From JBMOKT01 sp049323895 (GTDB lineage: Bacteria > Bacillota > Peptococcia > Peptococcales > BICA1-8), in NCBI GenBank assembly GCA_049323895.1, contig JBMOKT010000013.1, positions 434,001-498,000 of the forward strand: a stretch of DNA of 64,000 nt, given 5' to 3'. The notes beneath the pieces were generated by a model. It was given only the letters and a program-made list of their open reading frames with translations, was not told the origin of the DNA and searched no databases. Numbering within the stretch: the stretch's first letter is position 1; each line of letters starts with the position of its first letter. The position numbers and the translations under genes were made by a program. Positions 42,703-51,928 of this stretch are shown piece by piece.

Positions 42703-44253
42703 TTATAGGGGTATATTCCCGTGCTTTTTAGCCGGTCTTGTCTCTCTTTTGGTGGAGAGCATCTCAAAGGCGTTTATCAGTATGGGTCTTGTTGCAGCCG
42801 GTTCAATCACCATATCTACATAGCCTCTCTCTGCAGCTACATAGGGGGTGGCGAACCGTTCTTCGTATTGTTTTATAACTTCAGTCCTTTTTGCTTCTTT
42901 ATCGGCAACTGAATCTATTTCTTTACGGAAGATGATGTTGGCTGCACCGCTGGCGCCCATTACTGCTATTTCCGCGGTGGGCCAGGCTATGACCTGATCG
43001 CCTCCCAAATGTCTGGAGCACATGGCGATATAGGCTCCCCCATATGCTTTTCTGGTTATCAGGGTTACTTTGGGTACTGTTGCTTCAGAGTAAGCGTAGA
43101 GCATTTTGGCTCCATGCCTTATGATTCCTCCGAATTCCTGGTTTGTTCCGGGCAAAAAGCCTGGTACGTCTTGGATGGTAAATAGGGGTATGTTAAAGGC
43201 ATCGCAGAACCTGATAAACCGCGCGGCTTTGTCGCTGGCATTGATATCTAAGCAGCCGGCCATAAATTTGGGTTGGTTGGCAATAACACCTATACTGCGC
43301 CCATTTAGCCTGATAAAGGCCGTCACTATATTAGGGGCGTAGTAAGGCTGTACCTGGAAAACTTCGTTATTATCTGCTATCTTTGCTATTACTTCCAGCA
43401 TGTCGTAGGGTGCATTGGGATTATCGGGGATTATATCATTAAGACTTTCGTCTTGGCGTTCAGGGTCGTCTCCTGTGTTGTATACCGGTGCCTCTTCCAG
43501 GTTGTTGTTGGGTATGTAGCTTAACAGTGCACGGATTTGTGCCATGCATTCTTCTTCGTTTTCTGCAGCAAAGTGGGCTACACCGCTGACGCTGTTATGA
43601 GTCATGGCTCCCCCCAGCTTCTCAGAGCTTACCTCTTCACCGGTTACAGCTTTGATTACCTGGGGTCCAGTGATAAACATTTGAGATGTATTTTTCACCA
43701 TAAAAATAAAGTCGGTTAGGGCCGGTGAATATACTGCACCTCCGGCGCATGGTCCCATTATTACAGAAATCTGGGGAATAACCCCCGAAGAAATTGTATT
43801 TCTGAAGAATATGTCTCCGTATCCGCTCAATGCATCTACTGCTTCTTGGATACGTGCTCCCCCGGAGTCATTTATGCCAATGCAGGGGGCTCCCATTTTA
43901 AGGGCTAAATCTAATACTTTACATATTTTCTTGGCATGCATTTCCCCCAGAGACCCTCCCACTACTGTGAAGTCCTGGGCATAGGCGTACACCAGTCTGC
44001 CGTCTATGGTTCCATAGCCTGTGATTACACCTTCTCCCGGTGCTTCTACCTTTTCCATGCCAAAGTTTACGCAACGGTGTTTGACAAACTTATCCAGCTC
44101 AGTAAAGGAACCTTCGTCAAACAGCATGGCTAATCTTTCCCTAGCTGTATATTTCCCTTTTTCATGCTGTTTTTCTATGGCCTTATCCCCACCGCCCAGT
44201 TCTATTTCCTGGCTTTTTACCCTTAATTCTTCTAATTTGGCGCGAGTACTCAT
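42703..44253 (-). CDS. mmdA: Methylmalonyl-CoA carboxyltransferase, alpha subunit of Na+ decarboxylase
   Basis: 516 residues, the crotonase-fold carboxyltransferase of the acyl-CoA carboxylase beta-chain family. N-terminal KQHEKGKYTARERLAMLFDEGSFTE, GGSLGEMHAKKICKVLDLA, the acyl-CoA binding NDSGGARIQEAVDALSGY, GPCAGGAVYSPALTDF and GAKMLYAYSEATVPKVTLITRKAYGGAYIAM are present. Transfers CO2 from methylmalonyl-CoA to biotin, forming propionyl-CoA. Oxaloacetate decarboxylase is excluded because that alpha subunit has another fold. Confidence 0.95.
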   Translation of the reverse strand: MSTRAKLEELRVKSQEIELGGGDKAIEKQHEKGKYTARERLAMLFDEGSFTELDKFVKHRCVNFGMEKVEAPGEGVITGYGTIDGRLVYAYAQDFTVVGGSLGEMHAKKICKVLDLALKMGAPCIGINDSGGARIQEAVDALSGYGDIFFRNTISSGVIPQISVIMGPCAGGAVYSPALTDFIFMVKNTSQMFITGPQVIKAVTGEEVSSEKLGGAMTHNSVSGVAHFAAENEEECMAQIRALLSYIPNNNLEEAPVYNTGDDPERQDESLNDIIPDNPNAPYDMLEVIAKIADNNEVFQVQPYYAPNIVTAFIRLNGRSIGVIANQPKFMAGCLDINASDKAARFIRFCDAFNIPLFTIQDVPGFLPGTNQEFGGIIRHGAKMLYAYSEATVPKVTLITRKAYGGAYIAMCSRHLGGDQVIAWPTAEIAVMGASGAANIIFRKEIDSVADKEAKRTEVIKQYEERFATPYVAAERGYVDMVIEPAATRPILINAFEMLSTKRETRPAKKHGNIPL

Positions 44254-44291
44254 TGTCTTGTAACTCCCCTCACATCGATAAATTTTAACTG

Positions 44292-44693
44292 TTACCTTTC
44301 TGATAATTCAAGCAATACACCTTTGGTTCCTTTAGGGTGCAGGAAAGCAATTTTTGCTCCCCCGGCACCATAGCGAGGCTTCTCATCAATTAAGCGGACA
44401 CCTTGTTCCTTTAAATATTCCAAAGCAGCCTCAATATTTTCAACTCGTAAAGCTATGTGTTGTACACCCTCACCATTTTTTTCGATAAATTTAGCAATGG
44501 GTCCATCAGGAGATGTTGATTCTAATAATTCCAACTCGCTGTCACCACAGGGCAAAAATGCAACCCGCACTTTTTGTTCCTCCACAACTTCAGTACCTTC
44601 ACTTTTAAGACCCAAGACTTGAGTATAAAATTTCAAACTCTCTTCTAAATTGCTGACTGCAATACCAATATGATCTACCTTTAAAACCTTCAT
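44292..44693 (-). CDS. mce: Methylmalonyl-CoA epimerase
   Basis: 133 residues, glyoxalase/VOC fold. KVDHIGIAVSNLEESLKFYTQVLG, ELLESTSPDGPIAKFIEKNGEGVQHIALRV and the C-terminal HPKGTKGVLLELSE hold the metal-binding H, H and E residues. Interconverts (R)- and (S)-methylmalonyl-CoA between the mutase and the decarboxylase. Between meaB and mmdA, 19 bases after meaB. Confidence 0.95.
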   Translation of the reverse strand: MKVLKVDHIGIAVSNLEESLKFYTQVLGLKSEGTEVVEEQKVRVAFLPCGDSELELLESTSPDGPIAKFIEKNGEGVQHIALRVENIEAALEYLKEQGVRLIDEKPRYGAGGAKIAFLHPKGTKGVLLELSER

Positions 44694-44712
44694 TCCCTAA
44701 ACCCTCCTTCTG

Positions 44713-45651
44713 TTAAACTAAAATCTCCCTTGCTATTTTATCAACAAAATCATAAGGATTTTTTTCTTTAGCTAAAATTTCACTTAATTCACTTTCCCAA
44801 AAATCCTTTACCCCAAGTTTAGAATTTATTTTTACCGAAACTTTCTTAAGGATAAGGCTGATTATCTCATTGCTAATCCGTTCTTTTCTCCGTTTTTGCA
44901 GTTCACCAGAGTCTATCAGGTAATTAAAGTGTTCTATTATTTTATCCATAAGTTCAACAATTCCTTCATTTATTGGAGCAATTGTCTTTAAAATTGGCGG
45001 ATACCAATTACCCATCTCGTTGTTCAACTCAAGCATCTGGCTTAATTCGATAACAACTTTCTCTGCCCCATCTTTATCAGCCTTGTTGACAACAAATAGA
45101 TCACCTATTTCCATAATTCCCGCTTTAATAGCTTGAATATCATCACCTAGACCTGGGACAGAAACAACTACAGTAGAATCGGCAGTTTTCACAATATCAA
45201 TCTCTGACTGCCCAACACCTACAGTTTCAATAAAAATGTATTCATAGCCGGCTGCATCAAGGATTTTAACAGTATCCTGGGTTGCCCTTGCCAGTCCTCC
45301 CAGGTTGCCCCGTGCACTCATACTCCTGATAAATACTCCCTCATCCAAGGCCAGATCCGACATGCGAATCCTGTCTCCAAGGATAGCCCCTCCGGTAAAG
45401 GGGCTGCTGGGATCTACAGCTATCACCCCTGCAGTCTTACCTCTTTTGCGAATTTCTTTAACCAACTTATCAGTCAAAGTACTTTTACCCGAACCTGGCG
45501 GTCCCGTAATTCCAATTAAATATGCCCTGCCAGTATAGGGATAAAGTTCCCGTAAGGCTGCGGTGGCTTCCGGAGCTTCATTTTCAGCTTTGGTAATGAG
45601 ACGGGCAATAGCAACTTTGTTACCCTCTTTGACCTGCTGTACAAAATCCAT
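44713..45651 (-). CDS. meaB: Methylmalonyl-CoA mutase-associated GTPase MeaB
   Basis: G3E-family GTPase chaperone that protects and reloads the mutase with adenosylcobalamin. Walker A GPPGSGKST (about residues 50-58), the conserved AVDPSSPFTGGAILGDRIRM block, ETVGVGQSEIDI and the base-recognition NKAD motif. 312 residues. Follows the mutase small subunit by 23 bases. Confidence 0.95.
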   Translation of the reverse strand: MDFVQQVKEGNKVAIARLITKAENEAPEATAALRELYPYTGRAYLIGITGPPGSGKSTLTDKLVKEIRKRGKTAGVIAVDPSSPFTGGAILGDRIRMSDLALDEGVFIRSMSARGNLGGLARATQDTVKILDAAGYEYIFIETVGVGQSEIDIVKTADSTVVVSVPGLGDDIQAIKAGIMEIGDLFVVNKADKDGAEKVVIELSQMLELNNEMGNWYPPILKTIAPINEGIVELMDKIIEHFNYLIDSGELQKRRKERISNEIISLILKKVSVKINSKLGVKDFWESELSEILAKEKNPYDFVDKIAREILV

Positions 45652-45674
45652 CCTTCCACCGCCTTTCGATAGAT

Positions 45675-46070
45675 TTATTTTCTGACATTAGCTTTGATAA
45701 ATTCAATAGGAACAGAAGTGGGAGTGCCGGGGGTGAAGACCTCAGCAACACCAGCTTCCTTTAAAGCGGGAATATCATCATCGGGAATCACACCACCGCC
45801 AAGTACCAGTTTGTCTTGGGCGCCTTTTTCGTGTAAAAGCTTAACAACCTTAGGCATTAATGTTCCGTGGGCGCCTGATAAAAGACTCATGGCTACCACA
45901 TCAACATCTTCCTGAATGGCCGCAGCAACAATTTGTTCCGGAGTCTGCCTTAATCCTGTATATATTACTTCAAACCCTGCATCGCGGAATGCCCGGGCAA
46001 TTACTTTCGCACCGCGGTCGTGACCGTCCAAACCAGGTTTGGCAACTAATACTCTAATTTTTTCAGTCAT
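45675..46070 (-). CDS. mcmB: Methylmalonyl-CoA mutase, cobalamin-binding subunit
   Basis: 131 residues, a stand-alone B12-binding domain. The cobalt-ligating motif D-x-H-x-x-G is DGHDRG with H17, followed by the loop serine region AMSLLSGAHGTLMPKV and the LVLGGGVIPDDD segment. It joins the separate large subunit encoded just upstream, so the mutase here is a two-gene type as in archaea and some Clostridia. Confidence 0.95.
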   Translation of the reverse strand: MTEKIRVLVAKPGLDGHDRGAKVIARAFRDAGFEVIYTGLRQTPEQIVAAAIQEDVDVVAMSLLSGAHGTLMPKVVKLLHEKGAQDKLVLGGGVIPDDDIPALKEAGVAEVFTPGTPTSVPIEFIKANVRK

Positions 46071-46092
46071 CTATACCAACCTCCTGTCCATA

Positions 46093-47787
46093 TTAAAGAA
46101 CTTGAATGGGTGTATATTCACCAAATACTTCCCTCAATACACCGCAAATTTCTCCTTCTGTACAATATACTTTTGCCGCTTTGAGAATTACCGGCATTAA
46201 ATTGATGTCCCCTTTGGCAGCCTCCCTTAGTTCAGCAAGTGCTGTTTGGACTGCATTGCCGTCCCGTTTCGATTTCATTTCTGCAAGCTTCTTGGCTTGC
46301 ATAATGCCGACACTTGGATCCACTTTTAACAGCCCTCGGGGAGGAGCTTCTTTTATTTGGAATTTATTTAACCCCACTACTACCCGCTTGCCTGACTCAA
46401 CTTCCTTTTGATATTCATAGGAGGCGTCTTGGATTTCTTTTTGGATATACCCCTGCTCTATTGCTTTAACAGCACCGCCCAACTCATCAATTTTTTTGAT
46501 ATAGGCCCAGGCTTCATCTTCTATCCTTTTTGTCATTGCTTCAACATAGTAAGAACCGGCTAGTGGGTCTACTGTCTCGGCAACACCACTCTCGTACGCA
46601 ACAATTTGCTGAGTTCTTAAGGCAATGCGAACCGATTCTTCAGTTGGTAAAGCTAATGCCTCATCCTTAGAATTTGTATGTAAAGATTGCGTACCGCCTA
46701 AAACAGCAGCCAACGTCTGGATGGCTACACGAACTATATTATTGTCAGGTTGTTGTGCAGTTAGGGTAGAGCCTCCAGTTTGGGTATGGAAACGCAGCAT
46801 CATGGATCGTTCTTTTTTTGCACCAAAGCGTTCTTTCATTACTTTTGCCCAAATACGCCGCGCTGCACGGAATTTTGCTACTTCTTCCAACAAGTCATTG
46901 TGGGCATTGAAAAAGAAGGAAAGCCGCCCCGCGAAAGTATCGACATCCAAACCTGCTTTAATTGCCGCGTCAACATAAGCAATGCCATCAGCTAGTGTAA
47001 AAGCCACTTCCTGGGAGGCAGTTGAGCCTGCTTCACGGATATGATAACCGGAAATGCTTATGGTATTCCAATCAGGCACATGCTTAGAACAAAAACCAAA
47101 TATATCGGTAATTAATCTCATGGAAGGTGCAGGTGGAAATATATAAGTCCCCCGTGCCGCATATTCTTTTAAAATATCGTTTTGAATTGTTCCTGTCAGC
47201 TTGTCTGCGCCAATGCCTTGTTTCTCAGCAACAGCAATGTAAAAAGCAAGTAATACAGCAGCTGGAGCGTTAATGGTCATAGAAGTACTAACCTTATCTA
47301 AAGGGATGCCATTAAATAAAATTTCCATATCGGCAAGGGAGTCAATAGCAACCCCTACTTTTCCTACTTCCCCTTCAGACATGGGGTGGTCAGAGTCATA
47401 TCCAATCTGGGTTGGTAAATCAAAAGCTACAGAGAGTCCAGTTTGCCCTTGCTCCAGCAAATATTTATATCGGGCATTTGATTCCTCTGCTGTAGAAAAA
47501 CCCGCATATTGGCGCATAGTCCAAAAACGCCCCCGGTACATGTTAGGCTGAACCCCTCTGGTAAAAGGATACATTCCCGGGTTATTGATTTCTTTGGTAT
47601 AATCAATATCTGCTATATCAAGGGGTGTATATACCTGATTGACAGGTGCACCGGAGCCTGTCACAAAGTTTTCTTTCCTCTCGGATTTTTTCCCCTTCGC
47701 TGCAAGCTTTTCTACACCCCTCTGCCAGTCTTGGTTATATTCTGATACGCCCTGTTTAATTTCTTCCAATTTTTCTTTGTCATACAT
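46093..47787 (-). CDS. mcmA: Methylmalonyl-CoA mutase, catalytic subunit
   Basis: 564 residues, the substrate-binding TIM barrel that rearranges succinyl-CoA and (R)-methylmalonyl-CoA. FTRGVQPNMYRGRFWTMRQYAGFSTAEESNARYKYLLEQGQTGLSVAFDLPTQIGYDSDHP is close to canonical; SISGYHIREAGSTASQEVAFTLADG and RFHTQTGGSTLTAQQPDNNIVRVA follow. The cobalamin domain is encoded separately. The related isobutyryl-CoA mutase is a less likely alternative given epimerase and decarboxylase. Confidence 0.95.
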   Translation of the reverse strand: MYDKEKLEEIKQGVSEYNQDWQRGVEKLAAKGKKSERKENFVTGSGAPVNQVYTPLDIADIDYTKEINNPGMYPFTRGVQPNMYRGRFWTMRQYAGFSTAEESNARYKYLLEQGQTGLSVAFDLPTQIGYDSDHPMSEGEVGKVGVAIDSLADMEILFNGIPLDKVSTSMTINAPAAVLLAFYIAVAEKQGIGADKLTGTIQNDILKEYAARGTYIFPPAPSMRLITDIFGFCSKHVPDWNTISISGYHIREAGSTASQEVAFTLADGIAYVDAAIKAGLDVDTFAGRLSFFFNAHNDLLEEVAKFRAARRIWAKVMKERFGAKKERSMMLRFHTQTGGSTLTAQQPDNNIVRVAIQTLAAVLGGTQSLHTNSKDEALALPTEESVRIALRTQQIVAYESGVAETVDPLAGSYYVEAMTKRIEDEAWAYIKKIDELGGAVKAIEQGYIQKEIQDASYEYQKEVESGKRVVVGLNKFQIKEAPPRGLLKVDPSVGIMQAKKLAEMKSKRDGNAVQTALAELREAAKGDINLMPVILKAAKVYCTEGEICGVLREVFGEYTPIQVL

Positions 47788-47824
47788 TTTTCTACTCTCC
47801 TTCCTTAATCTTCTCGATTCATAA

Positions 47825-47833
47825 ATTATATCA
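47825..47833 (-). promoter_or_regulatory. Putative extended -10 promoter of the mcm-mmd operon
   Basis: Minus-strand TGATATAAT, a full extended -10, about 38 bases before the mcmA start. The -35 is poor. Placed between birA and mcmA. Confidence 0.5.
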
Positions 47834-47914
47834 AAAAAATCTGTACTATAACTATTATTTTAAAAAAAATACTCATCAGCGATAAATGTTATATTGCACA
47901 ATGTACATTAATCT

Positions 47915-48910
47915 TTAATCACCGGCATAGCTCCCCCACTTCCCCCTCAGGGATACGTCTCCAGCAATTATTTTATGCATAATATTATTTTCATCTTTTA
48001 CTATCAAACTGCCGTCATCACCTACATCAACAGCACTGCCTTTAATCCGCTCATTTCCCATTATTACCTCAACTTCCCGCCCTATTGTTAAGGAATAATT
48101 CCGCCATTCTGCTAAAATGGGCTTTAAACCTTCTGCAAGATAGTAGTGATAGGTTTTTTCTATTTCCTCCAGCATCCACTGCAAAATTTTGACCCTGGAT
48201 AGTCTCATCCCAACTGCTTCTTTTAATGATATGGCGTTTTCTCTAAATTCTTCCGGGAAATCATTAATATCCTGGTTTACGTTTACCCCTATCCCGATAA
48301 CTATGTAATTAATCCTTTCTATTTCAGCGGAAAGCTCTGTTAATATACCCGCAACCTTTCGATTGTTAACTAAAATATCATTGGGCCATTTAATTTTTGC
48401 CTCAATGCCTTCTATTTTATTTAGTGCTTTTGCCATTCCTACAGCCATAACTAGGGTTATCTGGGGGGCTAGGGTTGGAAGGATGGAGGGCCTTAATATG
48501 ATTGAAGCCCATATACCTTGACCGGCAGGAGAAGCCCAGAGCCTGCCCAAGCGACCTTTCCCCCGAGATTGGCTCTCAGCAACTATTACAGTACCTTCAG
48601 GTTTTCCTTGAGCCCCATAATCTTTTGCTATATTATTGGTAGAATCAACATTATCAAAAGTATATAGGGAATGTTTGCCCCAGTTAAGGGTTTGGAGACC
48701 CTCTAATAACTCTGTTTTAATTAATTTGTCTGGTCGATATACCAGCCGGTAACCAATTCTCGACTGAGATTCTATCTGATATCCTTCTTCTTTTAATTTA
48801 TTTACCTGTTTCCAAACTGCAGTACGTGATACTCCACAGAGTTGACTAAGTTTCTCTCCGGAAACATATTCTCCGGTTTGTGTTAGGATGTCTAATATTT
48901 TATTTTTCAA
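47915..48910 (-). CDS. birA: Biotin-acetyl-CoA-carboxylase ligase / biotin operon repressor BirA
   Basis: 331 residues with an N-terminal winged helix (GEKLSQLCGVSRTAVWKQVNKLKEEGY, about 18-44) and the ligase domain with ESQSRGKGRLGRLWASP (biotinoyl-AMP binding), IKWPNDILVNNRKVAGIL and a C-terminal SH3-like domain. TTG start behind GGAGGGG. Being beside the mcm-mmd genes, it can biotinylate MmdC; the DNA-binding domain also allows repression of biotin genes elsewhere. Confidence 0.95.
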   Translation of the reverse strand: MKNKILDILTQTGEYVSGEKLSQLCGVSRTAVWKQVNKLKEEGYQIESQSRIGYRLVYRPDKLIKTELLEGLQTLNWGKHSLYTFDNVDSTNNIAKDYGAQGKPEGTVIVAESQSRGKGRLGRLWASPAGQGIWASIILRPSILPTLAPQITLVMAVGMAKALNKIEGIEAKIKWPNDILVNNRKVAGILTELSAEIERINYIVIGIGVNVNQDINDFPEEFRENAISLKEAVGMRLSRVKILQWMLEEIEKTYHYYLAEGLKPILAEWRNYSLTIGREVEVIMGNERIKGSAVDVGDDGSLIVKDENNIMHKIIAGDVSLRGKWGSYAGD

Positions 48911-49083
48911 GTGTTCCCCTCCTCCACAGGTAATATTTTTTCTGCATTTTCAGTTAATTATATGTTATATTCTACTTAATCATTTTTTCCCTTGCAATGC
49001 TTAAGGCTTTTTGCTAGAATGAAAAGGTGATTTTTAAATGGAAATTGTTTTTTTAAGTGTTTAGTCGAAGGAGGTGCACCACC

Positions 49084-49275
49084 ATGGCAAGAGTTTGCGA
49101 TGTTTGCGGAAAAGGTGTTATGACTGGGATGCAGGTTAGTCACTCCCATATTAGAACAAAGAAAAAATGGGCTCCTAATTTACAAAAGATAAAAGCTATT
49201 GTAAATGGTACTCCAAAAAGGGTAACCGTATGTACCCGTTGTTTACGTTCCGGTAAAGTCAAACGTGCCGTTTAA
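49084..49275 (+). CDS. rpmB: 50S ribosomal protein L28
   Basis: 63 residues. ARVCDVCGKGVMTGMQVSHSHIRTKKKWAPNLQ is typical; two CxxC pairs (CDVC and CTRC) form the zinc-binding form. ATG 49084 follows AAGGAGGTGCACCACC, replacing an upstream ATG. Single-gene unit with its own terminator. Confidence 0.97.
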   Translation: MARVCDVCGKGVMTGMQVSHSHIRTKKKWAPNLQKIKAIVNGTPKRVTVCTRCLRSGKVKRAV

Positions 49276-49312
49276 CGGCTTGACGTTAATACTTGTGACT
49301 TTAAGCAATAAT

Positions 49313-49340
49313 AAGGTCGACTGTTTTGACAGTCGACCTT
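49313..49340. terminator. Bidirectional terminator between rpmB and hslO
   Basis: AAGGTCGACTG pairs with CAGTCGACCTT (11 bp, 6-base loop). Plus strand continues TTAATTTT and minus strand TATTATTG, serving both convergent genes. Confidence 0.85.
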
Positions 49341-49356
49341 TTAATTTTCCTCTGAA

Positions 49357-50229
49357 TCAAATCTCTAATAACAAGTTTTGCAGTTCCTCTTTATTAAAGG
49401 TATATTCTTCATTGCAGAAATGACACGTTACTGTGCTTTTACCCTCTTTTTCAATAATATCCTCTAGTTCTCCCTTACCTAAACTGACTAGGATATCCCT
49501 GATTCTTTTTTCACTGCAGCGGCACCTAAAGTTAGCGGGCTTCTCATCTAAGATATTTACCTGTATGCCTTTTAAATAAATATCAATCAATTCCCTGGGA
49601 CCGTTTCCTTCTTTAATCAATGTACTAATTGGCTTTATGTTTGCGATGTTTTCCTCAATACGGATTAATATTTCTTCCTCTGCCTGGGGCAGGGCCTGGA
49701 TGATAATTCCCCCGCTGGCAGCTACCGAAAGGTCAGGATTAACAAGTACACCTACAGAGACCAGTGAAGGTATTTGCTCGGAATTAGCTAGGTAATAAGC
49801 AATATCCTCCCCTATCTCTCCGGAAACAAGGGGCACGCTCCCTGTATAAGGTTCTTTCAATCCTAAATCTTTGGTAACATACAGTGTACCTGCTCCCACA
49901 CCTGCTCCTACATCCAGCTTGCCTTTAGGACTTAAAGAAATATCAACTTGTGGATTTTGTACATACCCTCTTACCTCACCAAAGGAATTAGCATCAGCTA
50001 TGATTCCCCCTAAGGGTCCGTCTCCGAATACCCTTACAGTTATAGTCCCCTGGTCTTTCAACCCCCATGTCAATAATAGGGCACTATTCATAACACGTCC
50101 TAAAGCAGCCGTTGCAACCGGGAAGGTCTTATGCCTTGTACGTGCTTCATCAACTAATTTGGTAGAAACAAGGGCCGATACCCTTATGTTATTGTCAAAG
50201 GCTGTACCCCGTACTAAACTATCCCACAT
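49357..50229 (-). CDS. hslO: Redox-regulated chaperone Hsp33
   Basis: Holdase chaperone activated by oxidation. 290 residues; zinc-binding cysteines are FRCRCSEKR and CHFCNEEYTF at the C-terminus (CxC and CxxC). N-terminal IRVSALVSTKLVDEARTRH and ALGRVMNSALLL are conserved. Apparently monocistronic. Confidence 0.96.
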   Translation of the reverse strand: MWDSLVRGTAFDNNIRVSALVSTKLVDEARTRHKTFPVATAALGRVMNSALLLTWGLKDQGTITVRVFGDGPLGGIIADANSFGEVRGYVQNPQVDISLSPKGKLDVGAGVGAGTLYVTKDLGLKEPYTGSVPLVSGEIGEDIAYYLANSEQIPSLVSVGVLVNPDLSVAASGGIIIQALPQAEEEILIRIEENIANIKPISTLIKEGNGPRELIDIYLKGIQVNILDEKPANFRCRCSEKRIRDILVSLGKGELEDIIEKEGKSTVTCHFCNEEYTFNKEELQNLLLEI

Positions 50230-50251
50230 AATATTTAACCTCCATTAATTT

Positions 50252-50276
50252 AGTGCTAGTGACTGGTGACTAGTCA
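50252..50276. repeat. 7-bp repeat cluster upstream of hslO
   Basis: GCTAGTGACTGGTGACTAGT: about three units of the TAGTGAC heptamer family. Confidence 0.8.
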
Positions 50277-50459
50277 ACTAATAAAATAAAATCAAAGCCA
50301 CGGATAAACACGGATTAAACTTAGGCAAGCAGTTATTTTTTTATTAAATATTAGTGAAAAAAATATGTATTTGAGTCTTGACTGGTATATGTAAATCTTT
50401 CTAAATATAGTTTTTTCCATAACATACAGTTTACTATAACCATTTTTAATGCGCAATTA

Positions 50460-50520
50460 GAAAACTTGGCTTACGCAAGCCTTTGGGATGCACGAAAGTC
50501 CTAGTTGCACTTATGCCACC
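50460..50520 (+). repeat. Dispersed intergenic repeat, degenerate copy 3
   Basis: AAAACTTGGCTTACGCAAGCCTT followed by GCACGAA and TTGCACTTATG parallels copies 1 and 2 (GGCTTGCGCCGAGCC, CTGCGAAGCC, GTTACACTTAT) with several changes and gaps. Confidence 0.6.
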
Positions 50521-50554
50521 TCAAATTATACTTTCTTGAAAGAAACGGGGGGAA

Positions 50555-50655
50555 ACTGGGGTCTTGAATAATTCACTTATTTTTATCCATAAGGGAATTA
50601 TTCAAGCCCCAGTAATAAGATAACGCTGCAACTAGTATTGCAGCGTTATCTTATT
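50555..50655 (-). terminator. Two back-to-back hairpins after icd
   Basis: First met in the transcript: AATAAGATAACGCTGCA with its exact complement (50614-50630 and 50639-50655). Immediately next: ACTGGGG(T)CTTGAATAATTC with its complement, 19 bp and one bulged T (50555-50574 and 50595-50613). Neither is followed by a clear T tract on the minus strand. Confidence 0.75.
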
Positions 50656-50666
50656 TCCGAAAAAGA

Positions 50667-51875
50667 TTACAGCATTTCAGCCAAACGTGTATTTATTTCT
50701 CTTAGAAATCCTTCTGTATTTACAACTTTAATTTCAGAAAGCTCTGCAAGTACAGCCAGGTCTTTAGTCATTACTCCTTCTTCAATAGTTTTAATTGCGG
50801 CTTTTTCCAGTTTCTCCGCAAAATCGGAAAGTTCGGGAATATTGTCTAATTCCCCACGTTTCTTTAAGGCACCCGTCCATGCAAATAATGTTGCCATTGG
50901 ATTAGTTGAAGTTTCTTTTCCTTCAAGATATTGATAATAATGTCTGGTAACTGTACCGTGGGCAGCCTCGTATTCAAAGTATCCATCTGGTGAAACTAAG
51001 ACAGAGGTCATCATAGCCAAACTTCCGAAGGCAGATGCTACCATATCTGACATGACATCACCGTCATAATTTTTACATGCCCAAAGAATGCCTCCTTCAG
51101 ATCGCATTACGCGGGCAACAATATCATCTATCAAGGTGTAGAAATATTCAATCTTAGATTCAGCAAATTTTTCCTTGTACTCATTATCAAAAATTTCTTG
51201 GAAGATATCCTTAAATCTATGATCATATTTCTTAGACACAGTGTCCTTAGTTGCAAACCACATATCAATTTTTTGATCAAGAGCAAAGTTAAAGCATGCT
51301 CTGGCAAAACTCTCTATGGATTTATCAAGGTTGTGCACGCCCATAAGTATTCCAGGTCCTTTAAAGTCAAAAATTGTTTCTCTTAATACCTCTCCTGTTT
51401 CTGCTGTAAATAAAAGTTCTGCTTTACCGGGTCCTGGTATTACAAATTCGGTATTTTTGTAGATATCGCCATATGCATGTCTAGCAATGGAAATAGGCTT
51501 GGTCCACGTTTTGACGAATGGTTTTACACAATTAACAATGATTGGAGTACGGAAAACAGTCCCATCTAATATGGCTCTAATGGTGCCATTTGGACTTTTC
51601 CACATTTGTTTTAAATTATATTCCTTAACCCTTTGTGCATTAGGAGTAATACCTGCACATTTTACAGCAACTCCATATTTTTTAGTAGCGATAGCTGCAT
51701 CAATTGTAACTTGGTCATTGGTCTCATCCCTGTACTTTAAACCAAGGTCATAGTATTCAGTTTTTAAATCAATGTAAGGTATTAACAATGTTTCTTTAAT
51801 TGATTGCCAGATTATCCTGGTCATCTCGTCGCCGTCCATCTCAACTAAGGGTGTTTTCATTTGAATTTTTTCCAT
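50667..51875 (-). CDS. icd: NADP-dependent isocitrate dehydrogenase
   Basis: 402 residues. The sequence is of the homodimeric type also found in eukaryotes (IDH1/2-like): TPLVEMDGDEMTRIIWQSIKE, the substrate-binding KSPNGTIRAILDGTVFRTPI, and DGDVMSDMVASAFGSLAMM with the metal-binding aspartates. HGTVTRHYYQYLEGKETSTNP near the C-terminus sets NADP preference. Oxidises isocitrate to 2-oxoglutarate and CO2. Last gene of the operon, 53 bases after aconitase. Confidence 0.95.
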   Translation of the reverse strand: MEKIQMKTPLVEMDGDEMTRIIWQSIKETLLIPYIDLKTEYYDLGLKYRDETNDQVTIDAAIATKKYGVAVKCAGITPNAQRVKEYNLKQMWKSPNGTIRAILDGTVFRTPIIVNCVKPFVKTWTKPISIARHAYGDIYKNTEFVIPGPGKAELLFTAETGEVLRETIFDFKGPGILMGVHNLDKSIESFARACFNFALDQKIDMWFATKDTVSKKYDHRFKDIFQEIFDNEYKEKFAESKIEYFYTLIDDIVARVMRSEGGILWACKNYDGDVMSDMVASAFGSLAMMTSVLVSPDGYFEYEAAHGTVTRHYYQYLEGKETSTNPMATLFAWTGALKKRGELDNIPELSDFAEKLEKAAIKTIEEGVMTKDLAVLAELSEIKVVNTEGFLREINTRLAEML

Positions 51876-51928
51876 GTTATAAAACCTCCTCCTATTATGA
51901 ACAATTATAATTTAATTACCGACAGTTT

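Larger units (their letters stand above)
50230..50666. other. 437-base region between icd and hslO
   Basis: From left: a TAGTGAC heptamer cluster (50252-50276), CACGGATAAACACGGATTAA direct repeats (about 50298-50317), a degenerate copy of the dispersed repeat (50460-50520), and two adjoining long hairpins (50555-50655). No coding frame was recognised. Confidence 0.75.

Noticed and set aside
42703..44253. Oxaloacetate or glutaconyl-CoA decarboxylase as identity of the complex
   Set aside because: The alpha subunit has the acyl-CoA carboxyltransferase fold, ruling out oxaloacetate; the adjacent mutase and epimerase favour methylmalonyl-CoA over glutaconyl-CoA.
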